From Sclerodactyla briareus (Eukaryota > Echinodermata > Holothuroidea > Dendrochirotida > Sclerodactylidae), in the NCBI GenBank assembly GCA_026419785.1, contig JAODTK010004232.1:62001-126000 (forward strand): DNA of 64,000 bases, given 5' to 3'. Shown in pieces: positions 13,194 through 28,100 of this stretch. The position numbers and the translations under genes are program-made. A model generated the notes under the pieces. It was not told the origin of the DNA. It saw nothing but the letters and a program-made list of their open reading frames with translations, and did not search any database. The stretch's first letter is position 1. Each line of letters starts with the position of its first letter.

Positions 13194-16100
13194 CTGTTGG
13201 TAATGAGGGAGCAAGACAATAGTTACTTCTCAATCTAGAGCATTTGTCATCATTCTGGAAATTATGATTTTTTCAGTACATTTTTCCGCTGTCACTTCCT
13301 ATATCCTAGCAATCATCCCCGTCCCCACGTTAGGTGCTCCTTGCGGACGTTAGTATATTCACTGAGGCATTCGAGTGCTATTGAACGGCCCAAAATTGTT
13401 GATTAATATTTGCTCATAGGCCTTTGAGTCACTACTCGATTTGCTAGGTTTACGTCTCTCATCTGTTTTTATTCTTTTCATTGGTTGTACATTATAGGGT
13501 CTCAATCTCCGCCATGTAGTCTGTGATCAACATCATCTATAATGAGCCAGATTACGGTTGAAGTAAAACGATATGGTGATGAAAGTCATTTGGGTACATT
13601 ATTTTCGACCCTTGAACACACATGGACGTTAATGAAAAGGGCATCCCTCATACTAGCCCGAGATTTTACAAGCCTTCCATAAAATACTATAACAATAATA
13701 ATGATAATGAAAGCTCTATGGGCAAAATCTCTCCTGTACCCAAGAAGATATATGGTGAACTATTACAGTGCATTCGCCTCGTACAAACGTAACAACACGG
13801 CGTTCCCCTCATACCATACTCAGATCCGGCAGTCATTTTGTGTTCAATACCTTTGAGGTTTTCCATGTTGTCCAGATCACGGTGTCGGTTCCATTTTAAC
13901 TCGTTAGAGCGACATGTATGTACGGGCTGCCCGACTTTGTCAAGATCAGCGCCCGACTATGGTGATAGCCGCATTTTAGATATCGTGTTGTTAAGTTCAA
14001 GTGCTCAAAAATTGGGTTATGTTGAAGTCAGTTATTTGACCTGAACGCATTAATTACCCTCAGTTATAGTCGAGACATAGGCCTCTCTGTTCTTTATATA
14101 TAGTGTAAGTGTCAGACGAAGGTACGGATCTATACAGGGCATGCTATGATTAAAGGTCTGGGTGACAGTTGTGCTAATACAAGCACGAAATTAGATAGTG
14201 CCTATGTCACGTGAGCTCCGTTCGCGATTACTCAAGACGCGACCCGGTCTCTAGATCGTAATGAGAGATAACAAGGTGCGAGTGCCTCACAATTGGGCAA
14301 GCTGGAAACAATGATTAATAAGTTGTCCATTGAAGGGTATGGTGTGTGAAATGGTAAGTTTCGGCTGGTAAAATATGACGTAGGGGAGTTCGACAAAATC
14401 TGCCTACCAGCATTTCCTATAAAAAATTTGAACCATATCACTATCATACCATACGATGCTATCAGGGCTGGCTCATCGTGAGCAGTGTGGGGTGACGTGG
14501 TACAAAGTACTTGCTCATGGGCACAATGAAAACAACGTGGGTTATAATACCACGGGCGATGGATTGAATGTGACGTGAATGCCCTAACTATACGCGCCAA
14601 ATCTGTGGTTCCTACCTCACACGTTTTCCATATTGTCCCTGATCATTATAACCGTCTCCCGCATTCCGGCAGACTCTGGAATCACCACCTTGTAAACCTT
14701 GTTCATATCTAAAGGTTCGTAGTTGGCACAGAACAGTCGGTGCATTTGACTTGTACCGACGTAACCCGGTACCGGGCTTCTTGTGTCCAGGTCATAGGTC
14801 TCACGAATCCTTCACGGAAGAGTAACACTAGAATTATGTTATTGGCATTTTTTGCAATGACAGAGGACGGCATAACGGACCGAGCTGCAGGGTTTGAATA
14901 AACCAGGAAGCCACAAGGCTCAGGTGATCCTTGACTGTTTCCTGTCAACCCATAGCCAGAACATGGACCAATGGGGAGATAAACCAGCTCATTATGGTCA
15001 ACATAACTTCTGACAACTTTCCTATCTTTACCAACTCAGTACCCATAGGGTTCCTGTACCCTTGGGTAAATAGCTACAACACTAAATTTCGAGTTTTCAG
15101 ACTTTGAACCTGGAACCTAGATGACCTCCGACCTGCACCCAAAACAATAGAGTTCATGTTCTCCTCATGGGGAATACAACAAACCAAGTATGAGCCTCAT
15201 TCACCCCGCCTTCTACCAAAAACAAGGTTCTCAATGGTACTCCCCATGAGAAAGATATACACCTAATTCAACTTGATCAGCCCCCCCGTTCTGGCCTTAC
15301 GTTTTACAAGGTTTTCAGACTTTGACCTCTGGTGACCTTAAATGAGCTCTGACCTGACCTCCATAACAAAACCATAGGTTCATGTACTCATCATGGGGAA
15401 CACACCTCCCAAGTATGAGCTCCTCCATCCAGGTGGGGTCAAGTTATCGTTTTGCCAGCCAAACGTGGCTAAAATATCACATTTTCCCCCAAATTTTCTA
15501 TTTTCGATCAAAATTCCACTCCTGACCTGAACCAAAAACGGTAGTGTTCCTGTACTCCCCTAAGAGAGCATCACACCTAATTTCAACTTGATCGACCAAC
15601 AATTATGGACTTATCGTGTTGTTCAAACCAAGTGTTCAGACTGACCTCTGTTGACCTCAGACGTCCTCTTACCTGACCCCAACACATAGGGTTCATGTAC
15701 TCACATGGGGAAGACACAAACCAAGTATGAGCCTCATCACCCCGCCCTCACCAAAACATAGGGTTCATGTGACTCCCATGAGAAATGAGAAAGATATACA
15801 GCCTAATTTCAACCTGATCAGCCCAACCGGTTCTGGACTATGTGTTTACAAGGTTTTCAGACTTTGACTCTGGTGACCTTAAATGAGCTCTGACCTGACT
15901 TCAAAACAGAAGGTTATGTACTTATCATGGGACACACATACCAAGTATGAGCTCCATCATCCAGGTGGGGTTCAAGTTATCGTGTTTGCAAGCCAAAAGT
16001 GGCTGAAAATATCCAAATTTGCCCAAATTTTCTATTTTCGATCAAAATTCACTCCTGACCTGAACCAAAAAACGGTAGGGTTCCTGTACTCCCAATAAGA

Positions 16101-19100
16101 GAGCTTTATCACCTAATTAAACTTGGATCGACACCAACAATATGGACTTATCGTGTGTTACAAGGTTTTCAGACTTTGGACCTCTGGTGACCTCAGATGA
16201 CCTCTCTGACGGGACCCCCAACACAATAGGGGTCATGTACTATCATGGGGAACACACCATTACCAAGTATGAGCTTATCCATCCGGGGGGGGTCGAGGTC
16301 GAGTTATCGTGTTTACAAGCCAAAATTGTCCAAAATATCAAATTTTCACAAATATTCTATTTTCGAAACGACCAAAATTCACTCCCGACCCTGAACCGGA
16401 AACACAGGGTTCCTGTACTCCCCTAAGAAAGCTATACACCTGAATTTCCTACTTGATCATACCAACCATTCTGGACATTAACCACGTGTTTACAAGTTTT
16501 TCTGCCTTTGACCTCTTGTGAACCCAGATGACCTCTGACCTACCCAAAAACAATGGGGTTCATGTACTATTCAGGGGGAACACACATACCAAGTATGAGC
16601 TTAATCCAACCGGGTGGGGTAGATTATCGTGTTTACAAGCCAAATTGGCCAAAATATCGAATGTCCCCAAATTTTCTATTTTCGAACCACAATTTCAGCA
16701 ACCCTGACCTGAACCAAAAAATCATAGGGGGTCCTGTTACTCCCATAGAAAGCTATCCACCTAATTTCACCCTGATCAAGACCAACTTCTTGGACTTATC
16801 GTGTTTACACGGTTTTCCTGACTTTGACCACGGTGACCTGCAGATAACCTCTGACCTGACCAAAAAACAGGTTTCATGTACTCCTCATGGGAACACCCAT
16901 ACCAAGTATTAGCCTGACCTACCCAGACCTGATCAAGTTCTAGTGTGTTTACACTGTGCGTCGACACCACAGCATACACACACACACACACACACCGACT
17001 GCATAGATTCCTCTGACTGCGTCAAGGAAGCACAAAGAGGTTGACTGTATTTTTGAAGGGTCACTGATAATGTTTCATAATTTCAGTATTTTTAACTCAA
17101 AGATATGTATGAGTTAGCTAGGAGCCAATGAGGAAAAGTTCCACATCCACCTCATACATTTTTATTCCTCCTGGAAAAAACAAAAAAACATTGACCTTTA
17201 GCAAACTCCGTGTTTTTGCTTTCGTACCGCATATTCACCTTTATATCCGCTATCTATGGAATCCTAGCCTAACTTATATATACAGACAAAAGTAAAAAAC
17301 TGTAAACCACTAAAACATACTCTCCTTTATTAAAATCCTGACCTATTAGGGATGCCCACTTCATTACACTACACTTCTTTAACCTCACAACATAATGAAC
17401 CCGAGATCAGTCTCGGCCTAACTTAGAATGAATTTGCTGAACATAGCGGCAACTTCGCTTGAGTCTGTCGTATGTTGTGTGTGTGTATGTCCGTATATTG
17501 TCTGTCCGCTTATGTGGCAATCGAATAACGAGAGGAAGAAAGAAAAAAAAAGGAAAAAGAGGAAAATGACAAATGGCAACATGGAACAAAGAAGGTTTTT
17601 GGTGTATTGGTATGGTGGGGTGGTGCACTATGGCGAACGTAATGCTGAACTTCCAATCGGGAAATTGGACCTTCCGTCGGGACCTCTGCCCCCTCGCCCG
17701 GTGAATTCCTTGCGCCGCCCCTGCACTGTGTAACTAGCACCCTATCCCGTGTTGTGTGAGAATTGAACGACATTTTTGTACTGGTTTTTTATAAATTAAA
17801 AAAAAACCAATTTGTGTGATTATACACAGATTTGTTGTAATTTCCTTACACCCCTCAACACCAGTATAGGTGTGCAGTTACACAATCATTTTTAGGAGTG
17901 TAGCAGTACCCCCTAAAAGGCCAAGTAGGCTATGTACAATTTGAACAACCTCACTATTTGTACTAGAGCATTAATTCTATCCGTGAACGTTTGCGCACAT
18001 ATTCTCGGGAGCTTAATTGGCGATTCTTGATTGAGAGAGATTCATATTCAATGAAGAAGATAAAACCAATGCTCAAATCCATTGGTGTGGGATTGATTCA
18101 ATCTCAATCGGTAATGAGCAGGGTGGATCGCAATGTTCTACTAAATATTCGCTTACATTTGTTTTTCATTATCGTATGGTTACCCATGAGTTGTGACCAC
18201 TTGAACATATCATAAATATATTAGCAGCACCACTTGCCTAAAGTTGAGAAAAACCCCCAAAGCCTCGAGCCGTACCAATGCATCCAATAAGAAATGACCC
18301 CATTTTAGCAGCACTGAAACAGTCTAACTGCATATAATCGTGTCATGGCAATTGTACTGAAGCTTGCTGTTATTAGATTGCAGTATGCAAATTCGTAGGG
18401 ATACCCTACTGCTGATAGTAGAAGTCTGAATCGATAGGGGATACCCAGGAATATAGCCTATTTAACATGAAATGGGAAACGTTTCCTCTGAATGGGGCCC
18501 AGTGACAGTGATTATCGTACATATTAGAAATATTTTTTATGGAATAATAACAATACAATTGCATATCTCCTAAAAGAGGATTGTCTTCTTTATTATCAAA
18601 TAACCTCACGAATCAGCAGAGATAGCGCATCTGTGTGTTTGTGTGTGTGTGTGGTGGTATGCCTGCACATTGTCCACACATGCTAACACGTTTGGTTTAT
18701 GGCATGGTATCTGATGATGAAACGAACCAGAAGAGACACCGATGACGGTCGCCTCGTTTATATCGCTTGACGTGTACTCCACAAACCCTCTCATTACATA
18801 CTCTTCAATTAGGAGATACCGATACTAATAAAGGCATAATTAACTGTGTTACGAGATTGTCCACATACCGACAGCCATAATTCTATCACAATAAATCTAG
18901 ACAGGATAGCAACCTGTAGGCATATGACACACCTGTATGTATACTAATACCGTCAACTGTAAGTCGAGCGGTTGAATCACGACCCGAAGTGCAATGGCTA
19001 GTCGAGTCATCGAGGCTCCATATTGAGTGAAATTGTTTGGGGTTTTCAGAATGGTCTATGGCGAGTGAGGCAACCAAGCTAAGAAGAATTCAGAGACATT

Positions 19101-22100
19101 CTCTGCATGCACCTTGAACCAATCAGGACTACGCTCCTTTACGTTTGCCGACGTTGAAGTAGTGATATTCATGAATACCTCGATAAAATGATGAGTTCAT
19201 CCAAGACCTGCAAGAGAAATCCAGATGTCAAGGCCACTATGCTTTAAAAAAGGTTGGGCAATTATGAGAGTTGTGCCCGAAGTCATCAACCTCAAAAGTT
19301 GGGGGTGAAACCAAATTGACCGATCAATAGACAAATCTCATGTTAAGCCTGTATGGCTCATCACTGGACTGGATTATCAACAGTTGGTCAATTTTGCCAA
19401 CTTTCGAGGTGGTATGTTGAATACTTGCCCAACGTTATAATATACAGTGCACAAAAGTGAGGGCTTAGCCGACCCTGATGATGAATTTTTAAACTCCCGT
19501 ATCAAAAGGCCGCCGGCCCAGATGACTTTGCGACCCTTGTCGGTTCTCGAAACTTTGTTCGCAATCAATTGGGTAATATATTTGCATTTATTTTTAACAT
19601 GTCATTTTATACTCAGACAGTACCGACACTTTGGAAGAGTCACGTATATCCGCTCCCCAAGAAAAACACCATCACTTCTTATAAATGACCTTCGACCCGT
19701 TCCTCTGACCTCAGTAGCAATGAAAACTTGTGACGTCTGGTCCTGAGGCACTTAAAACCACTGGTTGATAAGTTTTTAAACCCCATGCAATTTGCCTATA
19801 AGCCGAATCGCAGTACGGAAGATGCGATTTTATATAGTTTAGAGTCATTTTACTCTCACTTGGAGCACACCAACTTAGGCAACTCAGCCCGTGTACTATT
19901 CTTGACTTCTCGTCTGCCTTTAATACAATACAGCCCCATATCCTTGTCAACAAACTCTTGAATGAATGTGCAATACGATTTTATTAAATTGAATGTAACT
20001 ATCGTCCAAAAACAGCCCCAATCTGTTTCCATGAGGTCTCGGGTTGTAAATCTGACGTAACCTTTTCAACCACGGGACCCCCAGGGAACTGTATTGGCCC
20101 CATTTCTTTTCACTCTCTATGCAGCAGTGCCAGATCCTCTGCCGAAAGCTGCTCCCTTGTTAAATTTGCAGACGACGCTGCCCTGATCGGGTTGATATCG
20201 AAAAATGATGACACGCATATATTGAGCAAATTAGAAATTTTGAGCGATATTGTACTAATAATTCCTGGTTTTAAACGTTGACAAAACGAAAGAATTGGTA
20301 ATAGATTACCCTAAGTATGGGGCTACTCCGAGTCCTGTTAGTATTAAGGACTGTGATGTTGAGCGAGTGTGAAACACTATACATACCTGCGTGTAGTACT
20401 GGATACTGCTTGTCTTGGCATAGACATGTTGATGCCACATTGAATAAACTAAACCCTAGAATGCATTGTTTGCGTACCATGAAAAGTTCAAATTGATGAT
20501 CGTATTCTGACTATGTTTTATACGCCTTCTATCGGTGGGGTATGGAGATTCAATTTGATTTCTTGGGGCGGGAATGTGAAGAAAGAAATCAGAACCGTAT
20601 TGATTCATTAATCCGACAGGCTAGTCGCATAATTGGCCAAAGTCAATCCTCTACTCTCAGTTTATACTCGTCTACTCCAACAGAAGTTAGACGCGATGTT
20701 GGATGATGCTGACCACCCAATGCATGAACTAATTTCAGAAGGCAGTTATCCTTGGAGCGGGAGGATGAGGCCTACCGACAGCCAAAACCAACCGTCTTCC
20801 CTCCTCATTCGTCCCACATGCATCAGAATATAAACCATAATTAAGCGCTAGTGTTCTGCCTTTCGTGCAACAGCCTTTTTGTCACATTCGCAGCCTTGCC
20901 ATTGTTAAGTTTTACAGTTTCATCGTTTCACGTGTTGTAGTTGTTTTCTTTCTTCTGTATTTTAATGTTTAGTCCATCTATGCTGTAATTACGAGCGCTT
21001 AATCATCCCGTGCTGTATGTAATAAAGGTTGAATTTTGATCTCATCTTTATCTTACCTGCAAGAGAAACCCAGTATCGAGACACTAAGAGTGATAACTCA
21101 CCTGACCCTGTAGAAGAACCCGGTAGTAACTTGATGTCGAATTCCTCAACGAATCTCTCAACGCGTCCATATGTAGTGGCCCCTCAATGAGGCTCTACCA
21201 TATCAATTGTCTGCGCATAAGGGACCCCGAGTAATATATGGTTTATTTTGACATCCCCTGGCAATGAAAAGATGAAAATGCAAAATACATCACTTTCATC
21301 GTGTGCCATGTTTCCTGTCCTCGTTTGGATTGGCCTTTTTTTTTTATTGCTACTGGTTCAGGAAGCCAATTTGACTCTATCAAGGAACCCTAACCAATTT
21401 TTTGATCGTGGATGAGCACCGGCGCACTCGCTTCTCTCTCGCCTACATGCTCAGAGATATCGAGGCTAAGTGCCACCAATCCTGCTCCCGGGACCGCAAT
21501 TTTTAGTTCCCCTCCGAACGGACGCTCAGTGAACTCCAGGCACCTGACCCCTTTCTCAAAACCTAGACGAGAGGAAGATGTTCGACGCGACTTCTCACAC
21601 TCCGATCGCGAGACCTATTTCAAGTGCCCGCCCGAAAGAACCCCCCGAAATTACCAAGTCCCACTGCTAACAGCAGGACCAGAACTAAGACAGTAATCAC
21701 AGCCCGTCGAACCTGCATCAGCCACTTCTGAAAAACACCCGGTGCTGGTACGGCTGGACAATCGACACCCGTCAACTCCGTTGCGCTCGCAGCGACACTG
21801 TGGTGTACCGCTCTACTATTCTTTTCCGCCATACCCGGTCTACCCCGAATGGCATTATTGCTCTTCCCGTCATCCGTATCAAGTTCTGAAAGCGAAATTT
21901 GCTTCAAATTCATACTAACATCTTCTTTTATATTGGAAGTGACACGCGAATACGATCTTTGGCGGCTGGCAATTCATACGCCGTAACACACCGTATAGAG
22001 AATGTATCAGCAACATTTCATGTGATCCGCAGTTAAATGCAAGAAACAGTTCTATTTGGCCCAAATCAAGAAGGTAGGCATTTTTTGAATCCCCCCTCAC

Positions 22101-25100
22101 CCCCAAAAATACCTAAAGATACGAATTCAGTCCGGAAAACAAAATGCAGCTCAGAAATAATTGCCTACACTACTAAATTTTCTAGGTTTTTGCTGTGCGT
22201 TATTAGATTTTGGTCGGTTCCAGCTAGTTCGTGACTTACACCGGTGATTCATTCGGAGACCAGCATTTATATGGATGGTCCCAGAGGCAACGAATATTCA
22301 CGGCATACGTAGCCTATGTCAACATATACTGGAATGAATTGAATATTCCTGAAAAGAAAAGTCAGATAAGGCCACTACGTATATATACCTAGTATAATCA
22401 TTTATATTGGCTGATTCTACCAAGGAATAACCGGATTACACTCCAACGAAAGCGAGATATGCGTGCCAGTATATAAGCATACTTCCCACTGGCGAATAAT
22501 CCAGAATTTTATTCTATTTCAATGGCTTCAGGTAGCCAAGTAACAGATAAGGCTGGGTCCATAGAGGCGTATGCGTATGTGATGAAAAAATCGCCAATTT
22601 ACGTGAACTGAGCGGGGGTAGTGTTTGAATGTGTTCTAATTAGTTTTCTAAGATAGGATTGGGTCCCATAGAAGCCCAAAAAATTCATAAATAAAGGACA
22701 ACCAAAACGCTGAATAGGCGCGAAAAGGCAACAGGGGTCCAACGCGTAAGCGTGCTTATCAGCGCGAATGAATTCTATGGAATATATTCCTTAAAGCCAA
22801 GCAAGCAAAACGACAAAATGCAGGGCTGCTGGCCCTTGTATGGTCTATGAGCTACAACTTATAGTGTTTCTCTTCTGAAACAAAGGTTCGTTTTCGATAA
22901 ATATGATGATTTTCACATCCAGCCCCGGATACAGCTATATTACCGCATCCATAGGAATCCCCAGCCCAAAACCCTGGCCGTATTGACCGGGATGAGCACT
23001 GTCGATAAACTCGACTTCCCCTTCTCGACTGTTGCTAGAGGATAACGAGAGGCAGAGTGTGGACTATTCCAACTTGCTCCCGGGACTGCCGTTCTAAGCC
23101 CCACTGAAAAAAAACGATATTGGATTTGAGGGCCACCTGACCAAGCGTTCATCGATTGAGGGAGGGAAGTTCAACATGACTGTTCACAGTCGACCGACGA
23201 GAACAAGGAAGAGGAAGTCCACTGCATTCAGCGGAACAGGAAGTGACAGACCAAGCCTTCGCCGCGTCCACAGCTGGATTTTCGAAACCATAATCTTTGC
23301 TTGCACGACCGTACACATGGTACTCACTTGACATTATTCCGCCCTAAAAAAAGCTCAACAACAGCCTCGAAATGATATGGGCTGCCTTCGGTCGGGGTGC
23401 CCGATTTCGTGCTGGCTACTAATCGGATGATTATGGAGAATAGTCGAAAATCACATAAGGAGGTAGGTGAAGGCTAGCTACGACTTGTCAACACCGAAAT
23501 GGCATATGTATAGAGCTTTATTAGTGTTTTACATCGATGCCTAATAGCAGAAGGTCATGGTTGTATCGAAAACTCCCACATTTCCGGTATTCAGCAACCT
23601 CAAAAGTTAAAAATCAAATGAAGTTAGAGTACAACAAAATTGATCATTCAAGAGACAAATTTCAGTAGGCCTATGACTTAGCTTTGTATGCTTTGACCCA
23701 AACTTTTGGGTGTTGATACGGGCTAACGTTTCAACAGTGTAGGTGTCATGAGACATATGAACGAGTTGCTATACACACCTTGCTGTATCGAGTCACGTAT
23801 GCCACGGAAACCATCAAAGCGATGCTGACGTCACTCCACCCATCTTCACCCTGATTAGTCATAAACGCACAACCATCGAATCCGTGACGAGATTGCCGGA
23901 GGTACACTCACTGACGCGGCAGATCGCCGCCTCTCCTTCCAGAAGGACGTGTGTGTGCCCAACAACGTTCGCCTCCATCAATCGTGACGGTTTCGCCCAT
24001 CTTAGGATTTCGGACCAGAGTTAGCGCCTATCTGGAGGATGAAAACGTAGGAGATCACACCAATAGTGAACGTGAACCTACCGCGGTACAGGCGGTGTTT
24101 TCTCGATATCAAGGTTTTCGTTCGTCTGGTAATTCAGAGAGTGTACTTCTGAACAGTGCGTACCCACCTGGGGGGGGGGGTCGGATTCCCCCCCCCATTT
24201 TTAAACACAAAAATGAGTTTTTGCAGCTGAGTAGAAGTTTTGCAGCTGTATTTGGCAAATATCGCATCGCAATATTCTCATTTTGATATTCAGTGATTGG
24301 TATTGTTGTCATGTTCGATTTTGCCACCTTTTTATGAATATTGAGAAAGTAATCTTCAAACTTCAACTGCTCGGCGGTAGGCATTACTATTGTCGACGTG
24401 ATCAATGTGCAAGTGCCGAACCTAGCACTTTAATATTCGAAATGAACCTACATGTTTCAGATGCTTTGGAACGAAGAGGCTGACGAATTTTCGCCTCCAC
24501 CTGAGACAATACAGGAAACACAGGTTGTACATTCTCCGAATCTCTCTCTGTGTAAATGACTCCCCTGTTTTAAGGGGAAGAACCTCATGTCATGTGCGAG
24601 GTTGAGACGCATTATTTCAACTACATATGCTACCCGGGACTTATAGGCGCAGATTTGCCGGTGTTGTTATTTATCTGTTCTGATATTTTTCTCCAGGGCT
24701 AGACCCACTGTCATGGAGTACTCGCTCATTATTTCGACATCTCAGATACTTACTCCATTTAGGATATACTATTTTCACAACAAAACAGCTATAAAGATAT
24801 TAAGTAGGCAATGAACATAAAAAAAATATTCTGCAAGTTATCAAAACGAAATGGTCAGCGACGGTTTATGCACTCGGCAGGACTCCAATTCATCGAAACT
24901 AAACACGTCCCTATGCTGAATACTTGAATACTTGAATACGGAAATAGAAAATTGAATAATTGGTAAACTTGTTTCTTTAATGATGGATTGTCGTCTGCGA
25001 GAGTCCAGCAAACAATCGACGGCGAATTTTGCATGAGTCACGACAAAAGATCGTAATTGGGCAGTATACTCGCGCTAGACGGAATCTCCTACTTCCAATA

Positions 25101-28100
25101 TTCGTTATATCAATTTTAATTTGACACGGAAAAAAAATGCGGGAAAATACTATTCGTTTCAATTTGTCTAAATTGATGGGTGCAGTATATTTGAAAAAAT
25201 TTTTTAATTGACGACAATCCATCTTTAAATTTATACCAACCTTGAAGGACCTCGTTATCTAGAAGGATCGGTTTACCGCGGTGCTGGATGATTTTAGCCC
25301 TCCTCGTCAAAGGTTACACGGAGGTAGCCGAGGTATCGGGCGTATATCTGTACCTGGACGACGAGTACAGGGTCTCCTGAACTCTCTTGGCGAATAACGA
25401 ACGGGTACTCGCCGTGTACTTCCTCGTCTGTCGGGTACGGTTTGCCTGGAATTTTAGAAAGATATTTATAGTAACGTCTTCGAATTGTAAGGCAAGGAGT
25501 CCTCTTTCCGTTGACTCTGTGAGAGTAGCCCACCCCAGCTACCTTATATCTAGTAGGAGTGAGTGCAGGGGTTTGATTGTGGGTAATGATGAAAAACAAA
25601 AACTCCATATTCGCTACTCATACATATTCATAGATCTTTATAGGAAAACAAAATATATACATCGTAAACAGACGACTCATAGTCATGTGGATAAGGCCAC
25701 ACGGGTACTTGGATCCTATCGATATAGAACATGCAATCGACGGAGAATCCGCCAACCATAGAACTGGGCAAGTTTTTTGGTGGGGCTATATTGGTGAAAT
25801 GAGACCACCTTGTTGTGATGTGATCTTCTACCATTTATTGCGAACGTACCGTATAGGCTCATGTGTAGGCTTTCCTATCCTGTATGCGAAGTGAAAAATG
25901 CCTATCAATTTGACATCTCATGTCCCTCAACACACGTCGGTACCAATGCCAATGAGCCTAAACCGGTTAGTATATGAAGCCACCCTGCGCATATCTCTCA
26001 CCTCCAGTTGGCTATTCGTTTGACAAGGGACGCCGAATTCTCCATTATCTACTGCTAGGTGTGGATCGCGCTGTGAATGTGAACTTTGCGAATTTGCGAT
26101 GGATAGTTTTTAGAAGGGAATGAACGACACCTTTGCAGGAGTTGTTCGAAATCACTAAGAAATTATTCAACATCAACTCACTAATCATTGACATCAGTGG
26201 CCTATATGTAGTTGAAACTTTTTGAATTTTTGTGAATTCGATTCAGATTTAGCAGTAGTATTTCAAAACTACTCAATGACAATGAATTGAACCCCAAAAG
26301 GCATCACTGATCTACACGCTAGCATGTGCAGCATGAAATATACTGACAGAGAGGAATGTACATAATATATGCAGCTTCGATGAAAACACTTACAACACTG
26401 GAACAACCCCTACACAATAACTTTTTTCCACGAGTACCAGTATAATAGATAATTTCGCAGATTTCAACGATGACGGAGGGTGAATCAAAATGAACACAAA
26501 ATTTTCACTGCTTTTTCAGATGGAAATATATTCGGATGTCCTTCGTGATACCGGTACCAGAGATCATCGACAACAGAAGGGCTGGCTGCCAGGTGGCGTC
26601 AACTCAACTGAATAGAATGATAACGATGCGATTGCGAGGATTCCATGGTAATTGTGCAGGTATATGGTGATATGTTACCACAAATTCTGGGAAGATGATT
26701 GTCAGGAACAGATAGTCATCCTGCTTGCGATTTCTGTGTGCATAGGACAGTGCCAGTTGTTTTGTTAAATTGGCAGAGAATGGTCTGTGCTCTGTACATG
26801 ATGCGCGGGGGGGGGGGGGGAAGGGGGGAGGGGGGGGGGGGGGGAAGGGGGGAGGGGGGGGGGGGACCAGCAACAAATGGTATATGTTTGCAAGTATTCT
26901 GTTCTGTCATAGAGATCGGGCCGGGAGTCCTCGGTCCAAGATGTCGTATAATTAGACTTAATAACCAACAACAGTGTGTGCGTGGAAGAAAATCAGTCGT
27001 ATTATAGTTAGCCAATAACAATAAGTGCGAAGAAAATGATCCGATCAATGAGTCCATTGTAATATTACTGGCTTTCATTAAGTAGACCTAAGCGCAGTTG
27101 AAAGGAACACTAAAATGCAAAACTATGAATTCAGGGTTATTATATACCAGCTAATAGTTGAACTCCAATAGTGAACTCAAATGCTGGTCAGCCTTTGCAT
27201 TCCCTGCAATAACGTTTCAAACTACCTCTGAAATGGTAGCATGGCAAACGTTTACGTACGGCGAATAAAACCTGACGATACTAATCGCTACCAGAACAAG
27301 ATTTTTCTTTCAAATGGTATATTGAGTGATAACTGCAGTAAATCTCATGACGGCGAACTGGAAACAGGCGAGATTCATTGTGCACTCGATAATATAACAA
27401 ATAATAATTGAGTCGCCGGGCCGAGATGAATTCACCGCGGAGTCTGGGATTGTACAGGGCCGTTGATGATTATTATCGGAATGATAAATTATCTGCTACT
27501 ACGTCCCGTGTTGTCACTACTAAAATGAATGGAGACCAATCACGTTAGTTCCCGTAGTAGTCTGCCGAAACAGTGCCCGCTGTTCTGCTAATCGTTTGAA
27601 TAAAGTTTGGGTAGTGTTTAGTTTGGTTAGTGAAGAAGGGGTCAGGAAAGACAAAATTCTCACGAAGGACCCTCAGCCACAATATCCCCCAAAAGAAGAA
27701 TAACCCAGATGTCCAAAGAATTCGCCCACGATTCTTGAAAAATAGATCAAGACTGCTCATGAACGCATTCACACTCTTAGACAGAACAACATCTTCAGAA
27801 GGCTATTCCACTCATGAACAACTCTCTGTGAGAAGAAACGTTTACGAATGTCCAATCTACAGCGTTTGCCACGAAGCTCAAAGCGGAGAACCTGTTGATG
27901 GTGATATTGGAAAACTCGAAGTAATAGTGAAGAGAAAGAGTCCCTAATCCATTAACAAATTTAAATACCTGAATCAAATAACCTCTAACTCGCCTCAGCT
28001 TCATCAAAGTTAGACCGATATGCCTCGACGGTGAATTATTCTAGTAGCCTTCCGCTGAACGTTTTTAAATTACCTGCTTGACTTTCGAGTAGTAAGGATT

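Noticed and set aside
14232..14600. 122-codon minus-strand ORF next to exon 8
   Set aside because: It begins in intron 8 past the donor, resembles no family and has no supporting splice context.
15883..16912. Plus-strand ORFs of 71-119 codons in array A1
   Set aside because: They change frame from unit to unit and follow the tandem repeat; not conserved coding sequence.
18728..18800. Minus-strand stretch (GFVEYTSSDINEATVIGV) first considered as the missing NT5E-like exon 6
   Set aside because: It lies downstream of exon 7 in gene order, so it is in the wrong place; a better exon with clean splice sites was found at 23328-23418.
26604..27078. Overlapping Pro-rich and Gly-rich ORFs
   Set aside because: They are translations of the poly-G/poly-C tract.
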